Shown piece after piece: positions 1 to 4,628 of a DNA stretch of 8,565 nucleotides (positions within the stretch are counted from its first letter, which is position 1; each line of letters opens with the position of its first letter). The notes under the pieces were generated by a model. That model had not been told where the DNA came from. It saw nothing but the letters and a program-made list of their open reading frames with translations, and did no database searches. The position numbers and the translations under genes are program-made. The DNA comes from Alphaproteobacteria bacterium (GTDB lineage Bacteria > Pseudomonadota > Alphaproteobacteria > Sphingomonadales > Sphingomonadaceae), in the NCBI GenBank assembly GCA_018830415.1, contig JAHJSJ010000244.1, forward strand, positions 1-8,565, given 5' to 3'.

Positions 1-1
1 G

Positions 2-874
2 GTGTTTTCGACTGGGTATCAGGCGAACCTTGGCATTATCTCGACGCTGGCGGCCAAGGGCGATTACATCATCCTCGATATCGACAGCCACGCATCGATC
101 TGGGATGGCTGCGCGATGGGCAAGGCCGAAGTCGTACCGTTCAAGCACAACGATATCGAGGCTTTGGAAAAGCGGCTCAAACGCGTGCCCGAAGGCGCGG
201 GCAAGCTGGTCGTGCTCGAAGGCGTCTATTCGATGATGGGCGATGTCGCCCCGCTGAAGGAAATGGTCCGCATCGCCAAGGAAAACGGCGCGATGGTGCT
301 GGTGGATGAAGCGCATTCGATGGGCTTTATCGGGCAGCACGGACGCGGCGTGGCCGAGGAACAGGACGTGATCGACGATGTCGATTTCATCATCGGCACC
401 TTTTCCAAATCGGTCGGCACGGTCGGGGGCTTCTGCGTCTCGAACCACCCGAAGTTTGAAGTGCTGCGGCTGGTGTGCCGCCCATACGTGTTCACCGCCG
501 CGCTGCCGCCTTCAGTAATGGCAAGTTCGGCCACTTCGATCCGCAAGCTGATGCATGGCGGGAACAAGCGCGCGCATCTGTGGGAGAACAGCCGCACGCT
601 GCATCAGGGGCTGCGCGATCTCGGCTTCACGCTCGGCACAGACACGGCGCAAAGCGCGATCATCGCGGTGATCATGCCCGATCTGGAAAAGGGCGCGATG
701 ATGTGGGAGGCGCTGTTGAAAGAGGGCCTCTACGTCAACCTCGCCCGCCCGCCCGCAACGCCTGCTGGCATGACCCTGCTGCGCTGTTCGCTATGCGCCG
801 AACATACGGCGGATCAGGTCACGACCATCCTCGGCATGTTCGAGCGTGCTGGCAAGGCGATCGGGATTATTTAA
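2..874 (+). CDS. spt: Serine palmitoyltransferase, 5'-truncated by the window edge
   Basis: PLP-dependent alpha-oxoamine synthase that condenses L-serine with palmitoyl-CoA to 3-ketodihydrosphingosine, the committed step of sphingolipid synthesis in sphingomonads; the Sphingomonas enzyme is a soluble homodimer. The reading frame is open at the left edge, so the GTG at position 2 is an internal codon. The visible 290 residues line up with about residue 130 to the end of the roughly 420-aa Sphingomonas enzyme. Key residues seen: the DSHASI motif with the PLP-stacking His (residue 30 here), VDEAHSMGF with Asp102 and His105 that hold the cofactor, TFSKSVGTVGG with the Schiff-base Lys136, and the C-terminal PPATPAG...LLRCS segment carrying the substrate-binding Arg. 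No frameshift is visible. The TAA stop lies inside the TTAACC of a dyad repeat. The gene is the main taxonomic clue in the window and is presumably unrelated in function to the phage-like genes downstream. Confidence 0.95.
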   Translation: MFSTGYQANLGIISTLAAKGDYIILDIDSHASIWDGCAMGKAEVVPFKHNDIEALEKRLKRVPEGAGKLVVLEGVYSMMGDVAPLKEMVRIAKENGAMVLVDEAHSMGFIGQHGRGVAEEQDVIDDVDFIIGTFSKSVGTVGGFCVSNHPKFEVLRLVCRPYVFTAALPPSVMASSATSIRKLMHGGNKRAHLWENSRTLHQGLRDLGFTLGTDTAQSAIIAVIMPDLEKGAMMWEALLKEGLYVNLARPPATPAGMTLLRCSLCAEHTADQVTTILGMFERAGKAIGII

Positions 875-889
875 CCCATTTGGTTATTT
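871..889. repeat. TTAACC-N5-GGTTA dyad, copy 1 (outside the transposon)
   Basis: TAACC (872-876) and GGTTA (882-886) form a 5-bp dyad with a 5-nt centre, starting inside the spt stop codon and lying just upstream of the TTGACA box at 893. A second copy with 18 of 19 bases identical is at 3898-3916 inside the transposon. The position suggests an operator for the promoter that follows. TTAACC resembles the half-site of CtrA-type regulators, but this is only a resemblance. Confidence 0.5.
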
Positions 890-892
890 ATC

Positions 893-923
893 TTGACATC
901 GTGACGCTCCTTGGTTAGATAAG
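893..923 (+). promoter_or_regulatory. Putative host promoter, cut at its -10 region by the transposon
   Basis: A perfect TTGACA (893-898) is followed after 17 nt by TAGATA (916-921), or after 19 nt by GATAAG (918-923); the -10 match is modest either way. The duplicated target TAGATAAG is exactly 916-923, so the transposon starts directly after the putative -10. Before insertion this promoter would have faced the terminase genes (now at 4164). It now points into the transposase, which begins 65 bp downstream of the left end. Assignment is by consensus only. Confidence 0.5.
916..923. repeat. 8-bp target site duplication, left copy (TAGATAAG)
   Basis: TAGATAAG directly abuts the left inverted repeat and is repeated exactly at 4069-4076 beyond the right inverted repeat. 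Eight base pairs is the duplication length expected for the IS1595 family. Confidence 0.95.
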
Positions 924-947
924 GGCGATTATGTACTTTACAAACCC
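924..947 (+). repeat. Left terminal inverted repeat of the IS1595 transposon
   Basis: Runs from GGCGATTATG to CAAACCC and is the exact reverse complement of 4045-4068 (24 of 24). The match stops at the next base on the inner side, which fixes the element boundary together with the target duplication. Confidence 0.95.
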
Positions 948-988
948 AGCGGCCTGCCCTAGGAAAATGGGGCAAGGAGCGTTGAACC

Positions 989-1954
989 ATGTCGGTACTT
1001 TCTTCCCCCCACTTCCACGATGAAGCCAAGGCTTTCGATTACCTTGAAAGCATCGTGTGGGCGGGTGGAATTGTCTGCCCGCATTGCGGCGTTGTCGGTG
1101 GCCGCGTGTACGACCTGTCAGGCGTTCGCTCGAAGGCCAGCGCCAAGAACCCCGAAGGCAAGGTACGCCACGGTCTCAAGAAGTGTGGCGAGTGCCGCAA
1201 GCAGTTTACGGCCAAGGTTGGCACCGTGTTCGAACACGCCCGCCTTCCCCTCACCAAGATGCTGCAAGCCGTTCACCTGATCGTTTCCAGCAAGAAGGGC
1301 ATCAGCGCCCACCAGCTTAGCCGAGTTCTCGAAGTGCAGTACAAGAGCGCATGGTTCCTCGCTCACCGTATCCGCGAAGCCATGCGTTCGGGTGATCTGG
1401 CAACCCCGTTTGGTTCGCGCGGCGGCGCGGTTGAAGTTGACGAAACCTACATCGGCTTCAAGGCCGGTCGCGGCCAGCAGAAGGGCACGGGCCACAAGCG
1501 CGCCGTGCTGGCACTGGTTGACCGTGACAGCGGCCAGAGCCGTTGGTTCCATATCGACAACGCCCGCGCAGTGGACATTCACCCGATTGTGCGCACCAAC
1601 ATTGCCCGTGAAGCCCGCCTCATGACGGACGAAGCCAAGATGTACCGCAAGATTGGCCGCGACTTTGCCGAGCATGGCACCACGACCCATGCTGCTTTCC
1701 AGTACGTCGATCTGAACGACCGCACCATTCACACCAACACCGTTGAAGGCGCGTTCTCGATTTTCAAGCGCGGTATGCGCGGCGTGTACCAGCATTGTGC
1801 CGAGCATCACCTGCACCGCTACCTTGCCGAGTTCGAGTTCCGGTACAACAACCGCATCGCCAACGGCGTTGACGACCGCCAGCGCGCTGTGAACGCGGTG
1901 CAGGGCATCGTTGGCAAGCGCCTCACCTACGCAAGGCCTAACGCAGTCGCCTAA
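989..1954 (+). CDS. tnp: IS1595-family (ISXO2-like) DDE transposase
   Basis: Catalyses cut-and-joining of the transposon ends. The 321-aa protein has an N-terminal zinc ribbon with Cys30-Pro-His-Cys33 and Cys66-Gly-Glu-Cys69. A helical DNA-binding stretch follows (about 85-132, containing KGISAHQLSRVLEV). Then comes the ISXO2-like catalytic domain, with putative active-site Asp151 (VEVDETYIG), Asp214 (MTDEAKMY) and Glu253 (NTVEGAFSIFKRG). The C-terminal EFRYNNR stretch is also typical. The length fits the family and no break is seen, so the enzyme looks active. The ATG at 989 is preceded by AAGGAG (974-979) at 9-nt spacing. The nearest promoter-like sequence is the host TTGACA/TAGATA pair just outside the left end, so expression may depend on where the element lands. 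A strong hairpin follows at 2049-2073. Confidence 0.95.
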   Translation: MSVLSSPHFHDEAKAFDYLESIVWAGGIVCPHCGVVGGRVYDLSGVRSKASAKNPEGKVRHGLKKCGECRKQFTAKVGTVFEHARLPLTKMLQAVHLIVSSKKGISAHQLSRVLEVQYKSAWFLAHRIREAMRSGDLATPFGSRGGAVEVDETYIGFKAGRGQQKGTGHKRAVLALVDRDSGQSRWFHIDNARAVDIHPIVRTNIAREARLMTDEAKMYRKIGRDFAEHGTTTHAAFQYVDLNDRTIHTNTVEGAFSIFKRGMRGVYQHCAEHHLHRYLAEFEFRYNNRIANGVDDRQRAVNAVQGIVGKRLTYARPNAVA

Positions 1955-2048
1955 GCGAGCGCACCAGCTTTGGCTTCCCGGATTCGCCCCCAAACGGCGC
2001 GGACGGTGGAAGTCGAAGCGCCCCAAGAAGGGGGATTCACAAAGAAAA

Positions 2049-2073
2049 GCGGGGGTGCTATGGACACCCCCGC
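2049..2073. terminator. Strong hairpin downstream of the transposase gene
   Basis: GCGGGGGTG (2049-2057) and CACCCCCGC (2065-2073) form a perfect 9-bp GC-rich stem with a 7-nt loop. On the + strand only CAGTTTGG follows, a weak T-tract. On the - strand the stem is followed by TTTTCTTT, so it would terminate better for transcripts entering from the right. It probably insulates the transposase from the cargo. Confidence 0.5.
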
Positions 2074-2156
2074 CAGTTTGGTACGCGAAATTCTTATTGG
2101 CTCACATCGAGGCCGCCTTCCCTTGCCGGGGATTGGCGGTCTCTCTCTTTAGCCCC

Positions 2157-2183
2157 TGCCGACAACGCGAGCGACTGTCGGCA
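2157..2183. repeat. Inverted repeat TGCCGACA...TGTCGGCA
   Basis: A perfect 8-bp inverted repeat (2157-2164 and 2176-2183) with an 11-nt centre. No T-tract follows, so an operator or mRNA hairpin is more likely than a terminator. It lies 160 bp upstream of the winged-helix-like gene, which could be its own regulator, though nothing here proves that. Confidence 0.4.
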
Positions 2184-2206
2184 TGAGCAGCTCTTCTCCT
2201 CGTCAT

Positions 2207-2251
2207 TTTGTCACACATGGTGCGCCTCCTTTCGGCGACCCATATGACAAA
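2207..2251. promoter_or_regulatory. Imperfect dyad upstream of the passenger operon (possible operator)
   Basis: TTTGTCA (2207-2213) and TGACAAA (2245-2251) are perfect arms about 31 nt apart, and the similarity continues inward imperfectly (ACATGG against CCCATAT). The AAACCCTT repeats follow directly. The spacing of about three helical turns would suit a dimeric or looping repressor. No clear promoter hexamers were found nearby. Confidence 0.3.
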
Positions 2252-2342
2252 CCCTTAAACACTCGTCAACAGCCCCTATTGCATTTCTTCCATAAACCCT
2301 TCAAACCCTTCGTCAGGAAAAGTTTTTGAAGGAGTGATTCTC

Positions 2343-3113
2343 ATGGCCCGCACAAACAGCCCACCGCACCCAAGTATGTCGCTTCCAAAATCAATCGATG
2401 CGGTGAAGAAAATCTTTGATGCAGATCGGCGCAATCCGGTTGATCGGGAGGTCGCCGCAAAACACCTAGGTTACTCGGGAAAGAGCGGGGCCTCAGACAA
2501 GGTCCTAGCTGCGTTGGCCCACTTCGGGCTAACCGAAAAAGTAGGTAAGGGTGAGGTCCGAGTAAGCCAACTCGCTATGGACATCATGCACCCAGACCCA
2601 ACGACTTTAAACAGCAAAGAGCGAGCACTCCTTGAGGCGGGAATGAAGCCTCATTTGTATAAGGAGCTTCGCGCACAGTTCCCCGATCAGGTCTCAGAGG
2701 GATCGTTGGAATCCTACCTGCTGCGCATCGGCTTCGTCGATGCAGCCCTATCCCCAGCCAAGAATGCTTATCTCGAAACTCTCCGTTTTTTAGAGCAATC
2801 GAAAGTGTTCGAAAGTGGTGGTAATGACGGTGAGACAGGGCCAGATTCCGACCTGCAAGCAAACAATGCAGGTGATGAAGTGCAAACAGAATTGGTAATA
2901 GACCGCACGAGCCCCGGACAGGATGCAATTCCGGCGAAACCGCTAGAATCTGGCGAAACGGAGTGGATGCGAAACCCCCTAGGGCGCGGGAAAGCGGTTC
3001 GCGTGCTAGTGACGGGACAAATGGGAGGTAAAGAAATCGGGAAGCTGATAAAGCTGCTCGAAGCGCAAAAGGCGATTCTGGACGATGACGACGAAGAAGA
3101 TTACGACCTCTGA
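2343..3113 (+). CDS. Winged-helix-like passenger protein of unknown function
   Basis: Function unknown. I chose the ATG at 2343 because AAGGAG (2329-2334) sits 8 nt upstream; a GTG at 2334 would overlap that site. The 256-aa soluble protein has three parts. Residues about 13-85 look like a winged-helix DNA-binding fold, with helices, then a GKSGASDKVLAALAHFGL helix and a basic KVGKGEVRVS wing. Residues about 90-165 are helical. After an acidic, Gly/Ser-rich linker there is a conserved-looking C-terminal segment (about 217-246, VRVLVTGQMGGKEIGKLIKLL) ending in an acidic tail DDDDEEDYDL. I remember similar proteins as hypotheticals next to mobile elements, often with a small protein like the one that overlaps this gene by 29 bp. 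The gene is less GC-rich than the host genes, in line with transfer. It may be a transcriptional regulator or a two-gene maintenance or defence module; neither is shown. Confidence 0.85.
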   Translation: MARTNSPPHPSMSLPKSIDAVKKIFDADRRNPVDREVAAKHLGYSGKSGASDKVLAALAHFGLTEKVGKGEVRVSQLAMDIMHPDPTTLNSKERALLEAGMKPHLYKELRAQFPDQVSEGSLESYLLRIGFVDAALSPAKNAYLETLRFLEQSKVFESGGNDGETGPDSDLQANNAGDEVQTELVIDRTSPGQDAIPAKPLESGETEWMRNPLGRGKAVRVLVTGQMGGKEIGKLIKLLEAQKAILDDDDEEDYDL

Positions 3114-3243
3114 CGACAGGCCTCAGATCGACAAGTTCAAAGACGCCGCGCGCGAACTTGAGTGCGACGACGACGAGCAGCGCTTTAGGGATAGGCTTAG
3201 GGGTCTCGTGAGGCAAAAGCCCAAAGAAAAAGGGGAGCCGTGA
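3085..3243 (+). CDS. 52-aa charged protein overlapping the winged-helix gene
   Basis: A short gene easily missed by length cut-offs. It starts at an ATG inside the acidic tail codons of the preceding gene in the +1 frame (29-bp overlap) and ends at the TGA at 3241. The product is highly charged and helical: an N-terminal TTKKITTSDD stretch, then KFKDAARELECDDDEQRF and a basic RLRGLVRQKPKEK tail. The central 'A-R-E-L-x-C/T-D-D-D-E-x-R-F' pattern is one I recall from small hypothetical proteins that accompany winged-helix passenger proteins in proteobacterial mobile elements. The overlap suggests translational coupling and a shared complex or function; the ribosome site is weak. Its stop codon lies in the loop of the terminator at 3222-3251. 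No known domain is assigned. Confidence 0.7.
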   Translation: MTTKKITTSDDRPQIDKFKDAARELECDDDEQRFRDRLRGLVRQKPKEKGEP

Positions 3244-3251
3244 GGCTCCCC
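3222..3251 (-). terminator. Intrinsic terminator for the convergent toxin gene
   Basis: GGGGAGCC (3232-3239) and GGCTCCCC (3244-3251) form a perfect 8-bp stem with a 4-nt loop. Read on the - strand, the stem is followed by TTTTTCTTT, a classical intrinsic terminator about 120 bp beyond the toxin stop codon. On the + strand only TTGACGG follows, but the stem overlaps the stop of the 52-aa gene and may also protect that mRNA end. Confidence 0.75.
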
Positions 3252-3256
3252 TTGAC

Positions 3257-3324
3257 GGACACCCTATCGGGGCCGTTAGTCACTCCCTTGCGGGCGGCGG
3301 ACACCTCTTGCGAGGGCCGTTGGT
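3257..3324. repeat. Imperfect direct repeat with small hairpins
   Basis: Two units, 3257-3280 and 3299-3324, share GGACACC at the start and GGGCCGTTrGT at the end. The stretch contains three short hairpins: CCC-TATC-GGG (3262-3271), CCC-TTGC-GGG (3285-3294) and CCTC-TTGC-GAGG (3304-3315). It lies between the convergent passenger genes. Significance unknown. Confidence 0.35.
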
Positions 3325-3372
3325 ACGAATTGAGATAGTACGAGACAAACTAAGATTCAATTTAAATCTGAG

Positions 3373-3792
3373 TCAGGGAAACGGAAGCACTGGGTCTGGG
3401 ATACGCGGCAACCACCTATATAGGCGCTCCAGTACCTCGTTAAAGGAGGTCTCTGCGATCCTCAGTACGCCACCTCGAACCTGCTCCAAGCGACTTGGGG
3501 ACACCGTGTAAATGTGATTGCAAACCACCCAAGATTCTCTACCCCTTTGCACCTGAATGGGTAGCTTGTACCCCCATTCCCCACTAAGCTCCTCTTGGGA
3601 GTCGGTTGAGATCGCCAATACAGTACAGGGGCCGCTAAGTGTGTTTTTGTACGAAACAACCAACACGGGGCGCTTCTTCCACATCTCTGGGAGCATAACG
3701 TCTTCCCAAAAATCACACCAGTAAATGCCACGGATTTGGGGGGCCGATTTAAGTTTTGGCTCTATTCTGGGGGGCTTATCCATTCCCTTCAT
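3373..3792 (-). CDS. PemK/MazF-family toxin-like protein (passenger)
   Basis: Resembles the type II toxin-antitoxin PemK/MazF family, whose members are ribosome-dependent or free mRNA endoribonucleases with an SH3-like barrel. The 139-aa protein begins with PPRIEPK and APQIRGIYWCDFW, then PEMWKKRPVLVVSYKN (residues 36-50, the conserved RPV/I-L-V-V strand), GPCTVLAISTD (54-64), WVVCNHIYTVSPSRL and the C-terminal EVLERLYRWLP helix. This is the pattern of the longer PemK-like subfamily common in alphaproteobacteria. No antitoxin gene is seen upstream, where a TA operon would normally have one. Either the gene is an orphan, or the small protein at 3085 or the winged-helix protein fills that role from the opposite strand, which is speculation. 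It is convergent with the other passengers and ends at a good terminator. The start is uncertain: the same frame stays open for 35 codons upstream without a standard start, and neither ATG 3792 nor ATG 3783 has a well-spaced ribosome site. A toxin would help keep the transposon-bearing locus. Confidence 0.8.
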   Translation of the reverse strand: MKGMDKPPRIEPKLKSAPQIRGIYWCDFWEDVMLPEMWKKRPVLVVSYKNTLSGPCTVLAISTDSQEELSGEWGYKLPIQVQRGRESWVVCNHIYTVSPSRLEQVRGGVLRIAETSFNEVLERLYRWLPRIPDPVLPFP

Positions 3793-3897
3793 ATCTTTGA
3801 GGGAATTAAATCTGGCAAGCCCCGCCGCCGTGCTTTTACCATGTGCTGCAATCCATTCACAAATACGGCCTGCACTTATGGTAGGAAAGCGATCATT
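3793..3897 (-). pseudogene. In-frame upstream extension of the toxin gene, lacking a start codon
   Basis: From the TAA at 3900-3898 to the ATG at 3792 the toxin frame is open for 35 codons. The translation looks protein-like (ISAGRICEWIAAHGKSTAAG followed by LARFNSLKD) rather than random, but it contains no ATG, GTG or TTG. An ATG at 3896 is out of frame and would need a net 2-nt loss or 1-nt gain to join. It may be a decayed N-terminal domain, a remnant of an upstream gene fused to the toxin, or a chance open frame. Confidence 0.35.
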
Positions 3898-3916
3898 TTA
3901 ACCCATCTGGTTATTT
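3898..3916. repeat. TTAACC-N5-GGTTA dyad, copy 2 (inside the transposon)
   Basis: Matches 871-889 at 18 of 19 bases. Collinear similarity continues downstream: GTAACGCTC (3931-3939) against GTGACGCTC (901-909), and GATAGGCAT (3950-3958) against GATAAGGGCAT (918-923 continuing at 4077). Copy 2 therefore looks like a diverged copy of the host spt-terminase intergenic control region, carried near the right end of the transposon. Confidence 0.5.
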
Positions 3917-3940
3917 CCCTTTCCTACAGCGTAACGCTCG

Positions 3941-3956
3941 GCCTATACCGATAGGC
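3941..3956. repeat. Short palindrome GCCTAT-ACCG-ATAGGC
   Basis: Perfect 6-bp arms (3941-3946, 3951-3956) around ACCG, sitting where the -10 region would be in the control-region-like copy near the right end. Could be an operator; too short to be sure. Confidence 0.3.
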
Positions 3957-4036
3957 ATGATGGGCGAATCGCAAGAGCGACGAAGCGCCCTGAATTAACG
4001 CCCTTCTGGCGGTTAGACCGTTGACTTTGCGCCGCT

Positions 4037-4064
4037 TTGTTCGCGGGTTTGTAAAGTACATAAT
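4037..4064 (+). promoter_or_regulatory. Possible outward promoter in the right end of the transposon
   Basis: TTGTTC (4037-4042, 3 of 6 to consensus) and CATAAT (4059-4064, 5 of 6) are 16 nt apart, and CATAAT lies inside the right inverted repeat. An alternative is the hybrid TTGTAA (4049-4054) with GATAAG (4071-4076) of the target duplication, also 16 nt apart. Either would point at the terminase genes and could partly replace the promoter split by the insertion. Evidence is consensus matching only. Confidence 0.3.
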
Positions 4065-4068
4065 CGCC
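4045..4068 (-). repeat. Right terminal inverted repeat of the IS1595 transposon
   Basis: Exact 24-of-24 reverse complement of 924-947, with its outer end directly next to the right target copy TAGATAAG. Confidence 0.95.
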
Positions 4069-4076
4069 TAGATAAG
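4069..4076. repeat. 8-bp target site duplication, right copy (TAGATAAG)
   Basis: Identical to 916-923. Joining 1-923 to 4077 onward restores the ancestral 136-bp intergenic region. Confidence 0.95.
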
Positions 4077-4107
4077 GGCATAGTCGACAAATAGCGATTC
4101 GCCAGCG

Positions 4108-4138
4108 GGCGGCCTTCCGGGTGGAAGCGCCGCCTTTT
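4108..4138 (+). terminator. Terminator-like hairpin in the leader of the terminase operon
   Basis: GGCGGC-CTTCC (4108-4118) pairs with GGAAG-(bulged C)-GCCGCC (4123-4134), an 11-bp stem with loop GGGT, followed at once by TTTT (4135-4138). It lies between the putative promoter and the terS start codon. It could be the terminator of spt transcripts or an attenuator limiting entry into the packaging genes. The T-tract is short, so termination may be partial. Confidence 0.55.
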
Positions 4139-4163
4139 GCCGTTCGCATAGGGAGATCTGCCC

Positions 4164-4628
4164 ATGGCAAAACGCGGCCCTGCGCGAACCGGCGCCGATG
4201 ATACCGCACCCCATCAGACCACCGATCGCCACTGGCGCACCCGCTTTATTGATTACCTCGCGATCAGTTCCAACGTCACCCGTTCCGCCGAACATGCCGG
4301 CATTGATGTCAGCCGCGCCTATCGCCTGCGCCGCGCGCAGCCCGATTTCGCCCAGCAATGGCAGGTGGCGCTGGCCGAAGGTTACAGCCACCTTGAAATG
4401 GAAGTGCTGCGCCGCCTGCGCGAAGGCGACTTCAAGACCGGCGACGGCGAGAAATTCGATTTCGCCAACGCCATCCGCCTGCTCGCCGCGCACCGTGACA
4501 GCGCCGCCAACGGGAGGAGCCGCGAACGCGATGTCAGCGCCGAAGAAGTGCGCGCGTCGATCGACAGCAAGATCGAGGAAATCCGGCGGCGCATGATAAA
4601 AGCCCGGCCCGGCGAGCCGCCCGCATGA
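4164..4628 (+). CDS. Small terminase-like protein of a GTA/HK97-type cluster
   Basis: Probably the small terminase (TerS), which recognises DNA and hands it to the large subunit for packaging into heads. The 154-aa protein has a helix-turn-helix-like region at about residues 24-57 (DYLAISSNVTRSAEHAGIDV followed by SRAYRLRRAQPDF), a form typical of terminase small subunits. It then has a helical, charged C-terminus with coiled-coil-like character (about 125-148). The ATG at 4164 has GGGAG at 4151-4155 with good spacing. The stop overlaps the start of the large terminase by four bases (ATGA), so the two are translationally coupled. The family call depends strongly on this position, because small terminases diverge widely. 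Its normal promoter appears to have been cut by the IS1595 transposon 95 bp upstream. Confidence 0.75.
   Translation: MAKRGPARTGADDTAPHQTTDRHWRTRFIDYLAISSNVTRSAEHAGIDVSRAYRLRRAQPDFAQQWQVALAEGYSHLEMEVLRRLREGDFKTGDGEKFDFANAIRLLAAHRDSAANGRSRERDVSAEEVRASIDSKIEEIRRRMIKARPGEPPA

Larger units (their letters stand above)
1955..2342. other. 388-bp non-coding stretch between transposase and first passenger gene
   Basis: No convincing gene was seen. Open frames of 60-90 codons exist, but without a ribosome site, and they run across the hairpin at 2049-2073. The region holds that hairpin, an 8-bp inverted repeat (2157-2183), a larger imperfect dyad (2207-2251) and AAACCCTT repeats (2249-2256, 2294-2301, 2303-2310) just before the passenger gene. 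It is probably a terminator plus the control region of the passenger operon. Confidence 0.6.
924..4068 (+). mobile_element. IS1595-family transposon with passenger genes
   Basis: A complete 3145-bp element. Its ends are perfect 24-bp inverted repeats (924-947 and 4045-4068, outer bases GGCGATTATG), bounded by identical 8-bp direct repeats. It encodes one ISXO2-type DDE transposase (989-1954). It also carries three genes not needed for transposition: 2343-3113, 3085-3243 and, convergent to them, a PemK/MazF-type toxin at 3373-3792. Simple IS1595 members are about 1 kb, so roughly two thirds of this element is cargo, as in the cargo-bearing insertion sequences known in this family. The cargo is lower in GC than the chromosomal genes on either side, which suggests an outside origin. 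Perfect repeats and an unmutated duplication point to a recent insertion. It lies in the intergenic region between spt and the terminase genes and splits the putative promoter of the latter. Confidence 0.95.

Noticed and set aside
1118..2026. 302-codon open frame on the - strand opposite the transposase
   Set aside because: Long antisense frames are common in GC-rich genes. It shows no family pattern, while the + strand encodes a complete zinc-ribbon DDE transposase with a good ribosome site.
1911..2186. Open frames downstream of the transposase (91 and 60 codons) as a further passenger gene
   Set aside because: No ribosome site, they pass through the GC-rich hairpin at 2049-2073, and no recognisable protein pattern was found.
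2334..2342. GTG at 2334 as the start of the winged-helix passenger gene
   Set aside because: It overlaps the AAGGAG ribosome site (2329-2334), which is ideally placed for the ATG at 2343.
3257..3324. CRISPR-like repeat
   Set aside because: Only two diverged units, the spacer is shorter than a CRISPR spacer and no cas genes are present.
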